Source of the DNA: Pseudonocardia sp. TRM90224
GTDB lineage: Bacteria > Actinomycetota > Actinomycetes > Mycobacteriales > Pseudonocardiaceae
Assembly (NCBI RefSeq): GCF_021245725.1
Contig: NZ_JAJGSX010000001.1
Location: 558,001-622,000 of the forward strand
Direction: 5' to 3'
Length of the DNA stretch: 64,000 nt
The position numbers and the translations under genes are program-made. Position 1 is the stretch's first letter. Each line of letters starts with the position of its first letter. The notes below the pieces were generated by a model. The model was not told the origin of the DNA and searched no databases. It worked only from the letters and a program-made list of their open reading frames with translations. Positions 34,391 through 42,366 of the stretch are shown piece by piece.

Positions 34391-35437
34391 TCACGCCGGG
34401 ATGATGCGGCGCTTGCGCAGGTCGTCGATCAGGTCGAGCAGCATCCGTTCCGTCTCCACGTACCTGTGGAAGCCGAAGCGGCGCGACTTGGACGTGTCGG
34501 CGAACATGTCGTAGTCCCATGAGAAGACGAAGTCGCCGAACGCCCACGACGAGACGTCCCGGTACGGCGTCGCGACGAGCCCGTGCTTCGCGACCATGGC
34601 GTCCCAGACCTGTTCCTTGTCGGCCATCACGTCCTGCAGCGACATCGGTAGCGGTGGCGCTACCTCGAGGTCGAAGGCATTTGCGATCACCGGCCACATC
34701 CGGCTCCAGCGGAACAGGTCGCCGTTGGCGATGTTGAACGCCTCGTTGGCACAGCTCGGGTCGGTCGCCGCCCACACCGTGGCCTCGGCGAGCAGGCCGG
34801 CGTCGGTCAGCTCCAGCAGCGCGTCGAACGCGCCGGGCTTGCCGGGGAAGCGCAGCGGCACCCCGAGCTCCTTGCTGATCGACGCGTAGACGGCCAGCAC
34901 GACGCCGAGGTTCATCGGGTTGCCCAGCCCGAAGCCGCTCACCACCGACGGGCGGATCGCCGACCACGCCCAGCCGTCGCGGGCGGCGCGCTCCTCGACG
35001 AGCTGCTGCTGATCGACGTTGAACTCCGGCGGCATGTGCGGCGGGTCGCTCTCGCGCGCGGGTGTCGCGAACGGGCCGAGGTGCGCACCGTAGACCTTGT
35101 AGCCCTGCATGAGGCTCACGTGCTGCAGCCCCGGCGCGGTCACGGCGAGCGCGTCGAGCACGTTGCGCAGCATGGTGACGTTCGGCTCGACCAGCTCCGA
35201 CCAGCTCGGACGGTCCTGGTAGGCGGCATAGAAGAGGTGCGTGACGTCCGGGTGCGCGGCCAGTGCCGCCCGCAGGCCGGCCGGGTCGAACAGGTCGGCC
35301 GCAACGTGCGGCGACGGTCCCTCGCGGCGCGAGAGCCCGACAGCGTCCCAGTCCGGCAGTGTCGCGAGGTGCCCGGCGAGCGTGCCGCCGATGACGCCTG
35401 CCGCGCCGACGACGAGTGCCTTCTTCCGATCGGTCAT
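34391..35437 (-). CDS. Extended SDR of the PRISE (progesterone 5-beta-reductase/iridoid synthase-like) type
   Basis: The 348-residue protein has the Rossmann motif VVGAAGVIGG near residue 9, AAYQDRPSW, LMQGYKVYG near 125 (PRISE-type active-site segment with the conserved lysine and tyrosine) and SAIRPSVVSGFGLGNPMNL. Bacterial members reduce enones with NADPH; the substrate here is unknown. It follows the MFS gene by 11 bp and is probably co-transcribed under the divergent MarR gene. Confidence 0.85.
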   Translation of the reverse strand: MTDRKKALVVGAAGVIGGTLAGHLATLPDWDAVGLSRREGPSPHVAADLFDPAGLRAALAAHPDVTHLFYAAYQDRPSWSELVEPNVTMLRNVLDALAVTAPGLQHVSLMQGYKVYGAHLGPFATPARESDPPHMPPEFNVDQQQLVEERAARDGWAWSAIRPSVVSGFGLGNPMNLGVVLAVYASISKELGVPLRFPGKPGAFDALLELTDAGLLAEATVWAATDPSCANEAFNIANGDLFRWSRMWPVIANAFDLEVAPPLPMSLQDVMADKEQVWDAMVAKHGLVATPYRDVSSWAFGDFVFSWDYDMFADTSKSRRFGFHRYVETERMLLDLIDDLRKRRIIPA

Positions 35438-35448
35438 GACGTGTCCTT

Positions 35449-36609
35449 TCAGACGGTGGCGAGAGCCGGCTTGCGGTCGAGTGCGACGGCGACGAGCGCG
35501 ATGGCGAGCCCGCCTGCGGCCATGGCGGCGCCGACGAGGTTGGCCGACGCCAGCCCGAAGCCCGCGGCGATCACCACGCCGCCGAGCCACGCACCCACCG
35601 CGTTGCCGAGGTTGAAGGCGGCGATGTTGGCCGCCGACGCGAGCGTGCCGGCGCTGCCGGCCGCGTCCATCACCCTGCTCTGCAGGCCGGGCACGGTGGC
35701 GAAGCCGACGAACCCGACCGCGAAGAGCGTCACGACGGCGGCGACGGCGTTGCCGGCCGTCCACGTGAACACACCGAGCACCAGCGCGAGCAACGCGAGC
35801 AGCACCAGCAGCGTCGGCATCAGCGCGCGGTCGGCGGCTCGGGCTCCGACGACGTTGCCGACGACGAGCCCAGCACCGAAGACGAGCACCAGCCACGTGA
35901 CCGCTCCCGCGGGGAAGCCGGCGACCTCCGTCATCATCGGAGCGATGTAGGTGAACGAGGCGAAAACGCCACCGAAACCCAAGGCGGTCATCCCCAGGGC
36001 CAACCACACCTGTGGACGGCGGAACGCGGCGAGCTCGGCGCGCAGGTTCGCGTCGGGGTCGGCTTGCTGTCTCGGGACGAGCGCGACGATGCCGGCCGCG
36101 CTCACGACGCCGAGCGCGGCGACGACCCAGAACGTCGTGCGCCATCCGAACGCCTGGCCGACGGCGGTGCCGAGCGGCACGCCGAGGACGTTGGCGAGCG
36201 TGAGGCCGGTGAACATCATCGCGATCGCGGCGGCCTTGCGCTGCGGCGCGACGAGTGAGGCGGCGACAACCGAGCCGACGCCGAAGAACGCGCCATGGCA
36301 CAGCGCGGCGACGATGCGCCCCGACATCATCGACAGATAGTCGGGCGCGACGGCCGAGAGCACGTTGCCCGCGATGAACAGGCCCATCAGGCCGAGCAGC
36401 GTCGCCTTGCGCGGCAGCTTCGTCGCAACCGCTGCGAGGAACGGCGCGCCGACGACGACGCCGAGCGCGTAGCCGGTGACCAGCAGGCCGGCGGTCGGGA
36501 TGTCCACGGCCAAATCCGTGGAGATGTCCGGGAGCAACCCCGTGACGATGAACTCGGTGGTGCCGATGGCGAAGGCGCTGATCGCCAACGCCAGCAGTGC
36601 GAGCGGCAT
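35449..36609 (-). CDS. MFS drug/sugar efflux transporter (AraJ-like, DHA1)
   Basis: The 386-residue protein has twelve predicted helices and opens LALAISAFAIGTTEFIVTGLLPDIS, the signature of AraJ/YdhP/CmlA-type exporters. The loop after helix 2 carries LPRKATLLG. It is first of an MFS-SDR operon divergent from a MarR gene, an arrangement common for xenobiotic response. Confidence 0.92.
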   Translation of the reverse strand: MPLALLALAISAFAIGTTEFIVTGLLPDISTDLAVDIPTAGLLVTGYALGVVVGAPFLAAVATKLPRKATLLGLMGLFIAGNVLSAVAPDYLSMMSGRIVAALCHGAFFGVGSVVAASLVAPQRKAAAIAMMFTGLTLANVLGVPLGTAVGQAFGWRTTFWVVAALGVVSAAGIVALVPRQQADPDANLRAELAAFRRPQVWLALGMTALGFGGVFASFTYIAPMMTEVAGFPAGAVTWLVLVFGAGLVVGNVVGARAADRALMPTLLVLLALLALVLGVFTWTAGNAVAAVVTLFAVGFVGFATVPGLQSRVMDAAGSAGTLASAANIAAFNLGNAVGAWLGGVVIAAGFGLASANLVGAAMAAGGLAIALVAVALDRKPALATV

Positions 36610-36633
36610 GTCTGTGATTCCTCCAGAACGAGC

Positions 36634-36654
36634 GTGCGCCATTAAGCGGCGCAC
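36634..36654. promoter_or_regulatory. Candidate MarR operator
   Basis: GTGCGCC-N7-GGCGCAC is a perfect inverted repeat in the 116-bp gap between the divergent MFS and MarR genes. MarR proteins usually bind such a site between themselves and their target. Confidence 0.5.
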
Positions 36655-36725
36655 ACAACAGTTGCACACGCGGCCTATCCGCGGCAACCGGGTAGGATCG
36701 CGGACACAGAGCCGGGAGGTGTCGG

Positions 36726-37175
36726 GTGGCCATCAGCGACGACGCGGTCGAGGTGCGCGCGCAGGGCTGGCGCACGCTCGCCGCGCTGCACGGCCGCATC
36801 GACGAAGCGCTGGAGAAGGCGCTGCAGTCGGGATTCGGCCTCTCGGTCGTCGAGTACACCGTCCTCGACACGCTCGACCGCCAGGACGGCTGGCACATGC
36901 GCATGCAGCAGCTCGCCCGCGCCGCCGCGCTCTCGCACAGCGCGACCACACGGCTCGTCACGCGCCTGGAGAACCGCGAGCTGCTGCGCCGCTACCTCTG
37001 CGACGACGACCGCCGCGGCATCTACAGCACCCTCACCGAGCAGGGCAAGGAGCTGCTCGAACGCGCCCGCCCCGTGCACGACGCGACGCTCAAGACCACC
37101 CTCGACGTCGCCGCGGAGACCCCGGAGCTGGCCCCGCTCGTCGAGGCCCTGCACACGCTGCCCCGCCTCACCTGA
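36726..37175 (+). CDS. MarR-family regulator
   Basis: The 149-residue protein has the winged helix of MarR (MRMQQLARAAALSHSATTRLVTRLENRELLRR at roughly 58-90, wing DDDRRG near 97). It should act as a dimer and respond to a small ligand. Divergent from the MFS-SDR pair. GTG start behind GGGAGG. Confidence 0.9.
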   Translation: MAISDDAVEVRAQGWRTLAALHGRIDEALEKALQSGFGLSVVEYTVLDTLDRQDGWHMRMQQLARAAALSHSATTRLVTRLENRELLRRYLCDDDRRGIYSTLTEQGKELLERARPVHDATLKTTLDVAAETPELAPLVEALHTLPRLT

Positions 37176-37179
37176 CCCG

Positions 37180-37249
37180 AACTTCCCCACCGTTTTGTGC
37201 ACTTGCGCGCTCTGCGAGCGCGCATCCACCCAAAACGGTGGGGATGTTG
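37180..37249. repeat. Family-1 intergenic hairpin, copy 6
   Basis: Inner stem GTGCACTTGCGCGC / GCGCGCATCCACCC: a hybrid whose left half is of the GTGCAC type and right half of the CCACCC type, so the upper inner stem is mismatched. It follows the marR stop. Confidence 0.8.
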
Positions 37250-37294
37250 GACGGGTGGTCGGCGACCCGGGGCGAGCCGTGCCACGATCGCGCG

Positions 37295-38485
37295 ATGGCT
37301 GAGTACGAGCACCTCGGCGAGGCGCTCGGCACCGACTTCTTCTCGGTGCGCGAGCAGTTCACCCCCGAGCAGTGGGCGCGGTTCGCGGAGGTGCGCTCGT
37401 TCGTCGACGACGAGGTGCTGCCCGACATCGGCGCGTACTGGGAGCGGGCGGAGCTGCCGTGGCCGCTGATCCGCCGGCTACCGGAGCTCAAGATCGTCGG
37501 CGAGACGATCGAAGGCTACGGCTGCGCGGGGATGAGCCCGATGGCATGCGGTCTCGTCCACATGGAGCTGCACCGCGGCGACGGCTCGCTGGGCACGTTC
37601 CTCGGTGTGCACGCCGGACTCGCCATGCAGTCGATCGCGATGTGCGGTTCCGAGGAGCAGAAGCAGCGCTGGCTGCCGTCGATGTCGACCATGGAGCGGA
37701 TCGGCGCGTTCGCACTGACCGAGCCCGAGCACGGCTCCGACTCGATCGCGCTGGAGACGACGGCCCGCCGCGACGGCGACCACTGGATCGTCGACGGGAC
37801 GAAGCGGTGGATCGGCAACGCCACCATCGCCGACCTCGTTGTCGTCTGGGCACGGGACACCGGCTCCGGCGAGGTGATCGGGCTGGTCGTCGAGACCCCC
37901 GCCGAGGGCTACTCGGCGACGGTGATCGCCGGCAAGGTGTCGCTGCGCTCGGTGTGGCAGGCCGACATCACGCTCGACGGCGTCCGCGTCCCCGACGCCA
38001 ACCGGCTCGTCGAGGCGCGCACTTTCAAGGACACCGCCCGGGTGCTGGCCAACACCCGCGGGATCTGCGCGTGGATGGCGCTCGGCCATGCCACCGCCGG
38101 TTACGACGCCGCGCTGCGCTACGCGCTCGCCCGTCAGCAGTTCGGCAAGCCGCTCGCGTCGTTCCAGATCGTCCAGCAGCGGCTCGTGCACATGCTCGCC
38201 GACCTCACCGGCATGCAGCTCTACTGCATGCAGCTGGGCCGGCTCGCCGATGCAGGCCGGCTCTCCCCCACCGTCGCCGGGCTGGCCAAGATGAACAACA
38301 CCCGCACGGCCCGCAAGATCCTCTCGGAGGCCCGCGACCTGCTCGGCGGCAACGGGATCCTGCTCGAGCACCACGTCGTGCGGCACTGGGCCGACATCGA
38401 GGCCATCCACACGTTCGAGGGCACCGAGACCATGCAGACGCTGATCGTCGGCCGCGACATCACCGGCATCAGCGCGTTCACCTGA
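37295..38485 (+). CDS. Acyl-CoA dehydrogenase, glutaryl-CoA dehydrogenase-like
   Basis: The 396-residue flavoenzyme has FALTEPEHGSD near residue 145 and KRWIGNATIADL near 170, both FAD/substrate-binding motifs. The catalytic glutamate is in HTFEGTETMQTLIVGRDITG near 375, where E in 'EGT' is the base; this position and the GRDITG ending are typical of the GCDH clade. It oxidises an acyl-CoA, possibly with decarboxylation; substrate not certain. It stands alone, bracketed by hairpins. Confidence 0.92.
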   Translation: MAEYEHLGEALGTDFFSVREQFTPEQWARFAEVRSFVDDEVLPDIGAYWERAELPWPLIRRLPELKIVGETIEGYGCAGMSPMACGLVHMELHRGDGSLGTFLGVHAGLAMQSIAMCGSEEQKQRWLPSMSTMERIGAFALTEPEHGSDSIALETTARRDGDHWIVDGTKRWIGNATIADLVVVWARDTGSGEVIGLVVETPAEGYSATVIAGKVSLRSVWQADITLDGVRVPDANRLVEARTFKDTARVLANTRGICAWMALGHATAGYDAALRYALARQQFGKPLASFQIVQQRLVHMLADLTGMQLYCMQLGRLADAGRLSPTVAGLAKMNNTRTARKILSEARDLLGGNGILLEHHVVRHWADIEAIHTFEGTETMQTLIVGRDITGISAFT

Positions 38486-38488
38486 GCG

Positions 38489-38558
38489 AACTTCCCCACC
38501 GTTTTGGGCACCTGCGCGCCAGCGGAGTGCGCATCCACCCAAAACGATGGGGAAGTTG
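38489..38558. repeat. Family-1 intergenic hairpin, copy 7
   Basis: Inner stem GGGCACCTGCGCGC / GTGCGCATCCACCC. It is the first of three copies lying side by side between the convergent acyl-CoA dehydrogenase and rhodanese genes. Confidence 0.8.
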
Positions 38559-38607
38559 GGCCACGTCGACCCCCGGCGGGGTACCGCAGAGCAGGCCCGG
38601 CCGTAGA

Positions 38608-38677
38608 AGTTCCCCACCGTTTTGCCAACTTGCACGCCCGCAACGCCGTGCAGGTTGGCAAAACGGTGGGGAAGTTG
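38608..38677. repeat. Family-1 intergenic hairpin, copy 8, with conserved flank
   Basis: Inner stem CCAACTTGCAC / GTGCAGGTTGG. Together with the 31 bp before it (38577-38607) it is nearly identical, in reverse orientation, to copy 1 and the bases after it (10562-10592). Confidence 0.85.
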
Positions 38678-38690
38678 GGTACGCGGCCAC

Positions 38691-38759
38691 GAACTTCCCC
38701 ATCGTTTGGGCACTTGCGCGCTCGTGCGGCGCGCATCCACCCAAAACGGTTGGGAGGTT
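38691..38759. repeat. Family-1 intergenic hairpin, copy 9
   Basis: Inner stem GGGCACTTGCGCGC / GCGCGCATCCACCC with small changes in the outer arms. It ends one base before the rhodanese stop. Confidence 0.75.
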
Positions 38760-39131
38760 TCAGCCGAAGGTGCGCTTCCAGGCCTGGTAGCCGCCGTCGA
38801 TGTCGGTGGCGTTGTGCAGCCCGATGTCCTGCAGCGACGCCGCGGCGAGGCTGGAGCTGTAGCCCTCCGAGCAGAAGAGGATCCAGCGGACGTCGTGGTC
38901 GACGGCCTGCGGGATCCGCGCGTCGGACGCCGGGTCGAGCCGCCACTCGATGTGGTTGCGCTCGATGATCAGCGCGCCCTCGATCTCACCCTCCTGGTCC
39001 CGCTGCCAGCCGGGTCGGGTGTCGACGAGGATCGCGCCCTGCTCGACCAGCTCGGCCGCCCGCTTCGGGTCGGGGCGGTCGAGCCGGGCGCGGGCCGTGG
39101 CAAGCAGGTCGTGCACAGTGCGGGGGGTCAT
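38760..39131 (-). CDS. Rhodanese-like sulfurtransferase
   Basis: The 123-residue single-domain rhodanese has ILVDTRPGWQRDQEGEIEGAL near 34 and the active-site loop LFCSEGYSSS with Cys near 87. Such proteins move sulfane sulfur between persulfide carriers. It overlaps the cysteine dioxygenase stop by four bases, so the operon handles cysteine sulfur: oxidation by one product and sulfur transfer by the other. Confidence 0.9.
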   Translation of the reverse strand: MTPRTVHDLLATARARLDRPDPKRAAELVEQGAILVDTRPGWQRDQEGEIEGALIIERNHIEWRLDPASDARIPQAVDHDVRWILFCSEGYSSSLAAASLQDIGLHNATDIDGGYQAWKRTFG

Positions 39132-39613
39132 CCCACTCCCTCCGAAGAACTGGATTCCACGAGCACCGTACGTGTCCGGCGCAGGCCGGCGGGCTCCGCG
39201 GCGTAGTACGACATCGCGGTGAGCGGCGGCGAGTAGGCGTGCACGCTGACGGCGGGCTCGACGGCCGGGTTGCCGACGTCGTGCACGTGCCCGAGCGGGA
39301 ACCCCTCGCTCCGCCCGGCGCGCAGGGTGCGGCCCTCGAGGCCGCTGCCGGTCCAGCGGTGCTCGACGAGGTTCCCGGAGACGACAGTCAGCGCGCCGAG
39401 CGAGCCCGCGTGGTCGTGCAGCTCCGCGACCTGCTCGGTGGCCCAGCTGATCAGCCAGACGTCGACGTAGTGGTCGCTGCGCAGGAGCTGGTACCAGCGG
39501 CGTTCGGGGTCGATCTGCACGGTGTGCAGGCCGGTGAGCACCTCATCGGCCACCTGGCGGGTGAGCGAGGTCAGGTCGGCGAGGCTCAGCGGCGTAGGGG
39601 CGTGCAACAGCAC
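39128..39613 (-). CDS. Cysteine dioxygenase (cupin)
   Basis: The 161-residue protein has the bacterial CDO iron site: HDHAGSLGALTVVSGNLVE (two His) near 66 and HDVGNPAVEPAVSVHAYSPP (third His) near 111, with the YSPP and SYY segments that position the thiol. It oxidises L-cysteine to cysteine sulfinate. GTG start, with CTGGAG seven bases upstream. A small ORF rich in Cys codons ends 45 bases before the start and may control it. Confidence 0.9.
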   Translation of the reverse strand: MLLHAPTPLSLADLTSLTRQVADEVLTGLHTVQIDPERRWYQLLRSDHYVDVWLISWATEQVAELHDHAGSLGALTVVSGNLVEHRWTGSGLEGRTLRAGRSEGFPLGHVHDVGNPAVEPAVSVHAYSPPLTAMSYYAAEPAGLRRTRTVLVESSSSEGVG

Positions 39614-39658
39614 GGACGGCTCCAGTGACTGACATGACGGACGAGCGGACGCGGGAGG

Positions 39659-39739
39659 TCAGCTCGGGCGACAGCACTGGTCGAAGTGGTCGGCACGACG
39701 GCAGCCCCAGATCTCTCCGAGGTATGCGGCCTGCGACAT
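39659..39739 (-). CDS. 26-residue leader peptide with tandem Cys codons, candidate cysteine attenuator
   Basis: A complete ATG-to-TGA frame too short for usual gene callers. The peptide has three cysteines, one near the middle (IWGC) and two consecutive near the end (QCCRPS, TGC-TGT), 4-5 codons before the stop. It ends 45 nt before cysteine dioxygenase. The bases CCAGTG spanning the Gln-Cys codons (39675-39680) are the exact complement of CACTGG (39622-39627), which overlaps the dioxygenase ribosome site. Six bases before the ATG is a weak -10-like TGAACT, so translation may be leaderless. Known precedent: polycysteine leaderless short ORFs that control sulfur operons in mycobacteria. Function here is inference. 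Confidence 0.6.
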   Translation of the reverse strand: MSQAAYLGEIWGCRRADHFDQCCRPS

Positions 39740-39831
39740 GCGTCCAGTTCAGCACAGCGTGGAGCCCGCGTGCCACCTCGTCCCACGGCACGGGAGATCG
39801 ACGGCGGAGCGCCGGCAAATGTCCGACAGCG

Positions 39832-40662
39832 CTACCGGTGTGCGGCCAGCCACTCCCGCAGGTCCTTGAGCGGGACCTCGCGCTCCGGCTCGTTGTAGAT
39901 CTCGTGCCAAAGCCCCTCGTACCAGCGCACGGTCTGGTCGGGGGAGCCGCTGGTGGCCTCGAGCGCGCGCATGCCGGCGGGGTCGACGATCGTGTCGTCG
40001 GTGCCGTGCTGCAGCAGTACCGGGATGTGCAGGTCGCGGGCGCGGCCCGGCAGCACGTCGAACTGGCCGACGAGCGCCGTCGAGAGGCCGAGCGTCGGGT
40101 TGCCGTCGAACACCAGCGGGTCGGCCTGGTACGCCGCGAACACCGCGGGGTCCTTGCTGATCTTCGAGGCGTCGATGCCCGCCGGCCGGAGGGTGGGCGC
40201 GATCTTCGCGAGCCCACGCAGCACCGGCAGCAAGGGCTTGGGCACGCTGTTGTTCGCGAGCGCGGGCGCGGAGAGCACGAGCCCGCGCAGGTCCTGCTGG
40301 TGCTCCAGCGCGTAGGCCAGCGCGATCTGCCCGCCCATGCTGTGGCCGAGCAGGATCACCGGCAGGCCGGGGTGCCGATCCACGACGGAACGGCGGAACG
40401 TGTCGTAGTCGTCGAGCCAGTCGGTGTAGCGGTCGAGGTGCGCGCGCCGGCCGCCGGAGCGGCCGTGGCCGCGGTGGTCGAGCCCGTACACCGCCCAACC
40501 GTCCGGAACCACGGCGTCGACGACGTTGCCGTACCGGCCGGAGTGCTCGCCGAGGCCGTGGCAGAGCAGCAGCACCCCGCTCGGGTCGCCCTCGGGCAAC
40601 CAGCCCTGCCAGTACAGCTCGACGCCGCCGACTCCCGCGAGCTTGCCCTCGATGTGGTCCAC
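39832..40662 (-). CDS. Monoacylglycerol lipase-like alpha/beta hydrolase
   Basis: The 276-residue protein has the oxyanion segment LLCHGLGEHSGRY near 33, GLDHRGHGRSGG near 60, nucleophile elbow GHSMGG near 105, Asp in GTDDTIVD near 224 and His in GLWHEIYNE near 253. These blocks match bacterial monoacylglycerol lipases of the Rv0183 type, which release fatty acid from monoglycerides. No export signal. It starts one base after the stop of the upstream membrane-protein gene. Confidence 0.9.
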   Translation of the reverse strand: MDHIEGKLAGVGGVELYWQGWLPEGDPSGVLLLCHGLGEHSGRYGNVVDAVVPDGWAVYGLDHRGHGRSGGRRAHLDRYTDWLDDYDTFRRSVVDRHPGLPVILLGHSMGGQIALAYALEHQQDLRGLVLSAPALANNSVPKPLLPVLRGLAKIAPTLRPAGIDASKISKDPAVFAAYQADPLVFDGNPTLGLSTALVGQFDVLPGRARDLHIPVLLQHGTDDTIVDPAGMRALEATSGSPDQTVRWYEGLWHEIYNEPEREVPLKDLREWLAAHR

Positions 40663-40663
40663 T

Positions 40664-42136
40664 TCAGCGACGCCCGAGCATGACGTCGTCCGGGTCGCCG
40701 CCCGTGGGGACCGGCGGGACCCCGGCCGGTTCGAGATCGACGTTGTGCACGACGGCCGACTCGTCGGCGACCTCGACGGTCGCGGTGACGGTCTCGCAGT
40801 CGTGCGCCGCGACGCTCACCGAGTACTCGCCGGAGGCCAGGCCGGTGACCTGGTACGCGCCCTCCTGGTCGGTGTTGACGGCGTCGACGATCTCGCCGTC
40901 CTGCAGCAGCGTCACCCGCGCACCGACGATCTCGCCGTCCTCACCGAAAACGGTGCCCGAGAGCGACGCGGAGCGGGTCAGCAGGATCTCGGCCGACGTG
41001 TCCGGCTCCGCCACCGTGACCGCAACCGCGCCCGGCTCGTACCCGTCGGCCGTGGCCACGAGCACGTAGCTCCCCGGGTGCGGGGCGACGAGCTTCCCAC
41101 CGCCGTCGGCCGCGGTCGACGACGTCGCCTTCTCCCGGCCGTGGTCGTCGAGCAGCGCGACGGCCGCGCCGGGAACGCCTGTGCGATCGCGACCGACCAC
41201 GCGGAAGGCGAGCAGCAGCTTCTCCTCGCCGTCGCTGGCCTCGACGACCTGCGCGACCGCGGGCGGGTTCAGCGGGATGACGGGAGCGATCGCCTCTGCC
41301 GGCTCAACTGGTGCTGCTGTTTCTGCTGCCTCGGCGAAGCCGAACGTCCGCAGCAGCGACCGGTCGGCCGCCTCCTGCTCCGCTACGGCTTCCTCGTCGG
41401 TGAGGCGTGGGCGAACCATCGGGGACGTGCTCCGCTCGGTGCTGGGTTCGACGGTGCTGGGTTCGACTTCGGGAGACTCGACCGGCTGGGTTGGCTTGGT
41501 TGGCTGGGTTGGCTGGATGGCCTTGAGCACGGGTACTGCCGGCACCGGTTCCTCGGCCACCTGGAGGGCGGGCGAAGGCGTCTCGACGGCCGGTTCGGGG
41601 ACGGCGGGCTCCTCCCACCTGTCCGTCCACCCGGCCATCTCGGTAGCCGACTCCTTGGACGACGGGTCGGCCCACAGCTGGCGGCCGCCCTCGGCGATCC
41701 GGGCCGCACGACCCCACGGGGTGTCGCTGTAGCCGGACTTCTCACCGCTGGCAGGTGGCGCCACGCTCGCGTGCGGAATGGCGGCGGCGGGGATCGCGGT
41801 GATCGGGAGCGGGGCGGCGGGGACGGCCGACGCGGGCAGGGACCGCGCGGCGACGGCCGGCTTGGGCGCGCTCTCCGCAACCGGCTGGGCCGGCTGGGAC
41901 TGCTGGGCCGGCTGGGACTGCTGGGACTGCGGCGCCAGCGGACGAACGGCCTCCGGCGCAGCTTCGGCCACGGGCTCCGGCTGGTCCTGCGTCGATCGCA
42001 TCTTGACCAGGTCGGCGACGGTGCGGGGCCGGCGCGCGGAGGCCGATCTGCGGCGCACGATCGTCACGACCTGCACAGCGGCCACGAGCAGGCCGAGCAC
42101 GATGAGGACCACTCCGATCAGACCCAGCGTGCTCAT
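40664..42136 (-). CDS. Membrane-anchored protein with Pro-rich linker and carboxypeptidase-regulatory-like Ig domains
   Basis: The 490-residue protein has one N-terminal membrane helix (about residues 5-27) followed by basic residues (RRRSASARRPR), then ~280 residues of Pro/Ala/Glu/Gln-rich low-complexity sequence with a more conserved island (TPWGRAARIAEGGRQLW). The last ~180 residues hold two beta-sandwich modules like carboxypeptidase regulatory or Cna-B domains (VALLDDHGREKATSSTAADG, then GARVTLLQDGEIVDAVNTDQ). The charge pattern puts the bulk of the protein inside the cell by the positive-inside rule. Role unknown. Confidence 0.75.
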   Translation of the reverse strand: MSTLGLIGVVLIVLGLLVAAVQVVTIVRRRSASARRPRTVADLVKMRSTQDQPEPVAEAAPEAVRPLAPQSQQSQPAQQSQPAQPVAESAPKPAVAARSLPASAVPAAPLPITAIPAAAIPHASVAPPASGEKSGYSDTPWGRAARIAEGGRQLWADPSSKESATEMAGWTDRWEEPAVPEPAVETPSPALQVAEEPVPAVPVLKAIQPTQPTKPTQPVESPEVEPSTVEPSTERSTSPMVRPRLTDEEAVAEQEAADRSLLRTFGFAEAAETAAPVEPAEAIAPVIPLNPPAVAQVVEASDGEEKLLLAFRVVGRDRTGVPGAAVALLDDHGREKATSSTAADGGGKLVAPHPGSYVLVATADGYEPGAVAVTVAEPDTSAEILLTRSASLSGTVFGEDGEIVGARVTLLQDGEIVDAVNTDQEGAYQVTGLASGEYSVSVAAHDCETVTATVEVADESAVVHNVDLEPAGVPPVPTGGDPDDVMLGRR

Positions 42137-42366
42137 GCGCTCTCCGCTCTGTCGCCCGTGCGCCTCGCCCCCTTGCGGCGTTGTTCCGACCGCGTACGGA
42201 GACCGCAGGGCGGATGGCCCACGGCAACGAACCTAGCACTCCCTCAGCCATCCCACCGTGACCTGGCCGCCGGTGTGTTCCCGCAGCTCACAGCTTGATC
42301 ATCCGGTTGGGTGCACGTGAGCAGCCATTCGAAGGCATGCTGTCGCCCCATGGAGAAAGGACCGGG

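Noticed and set aside
34391..36961. Single 856-codon minus-strand fusion protein
   Set aside because: The frame links the SDR to out-of-frame antisense or frameshifted sequence of the MFS gene; the SDR has its own ATG at 35437 and the MFS is encoded in another frame.
38489..38759. Three side-by-side hairpins as a CRISPR array
   Set aside because: Spacing is irregular, the units are long self-complementary hairpins rather than short direct repeats, and no cas gene is in the window.
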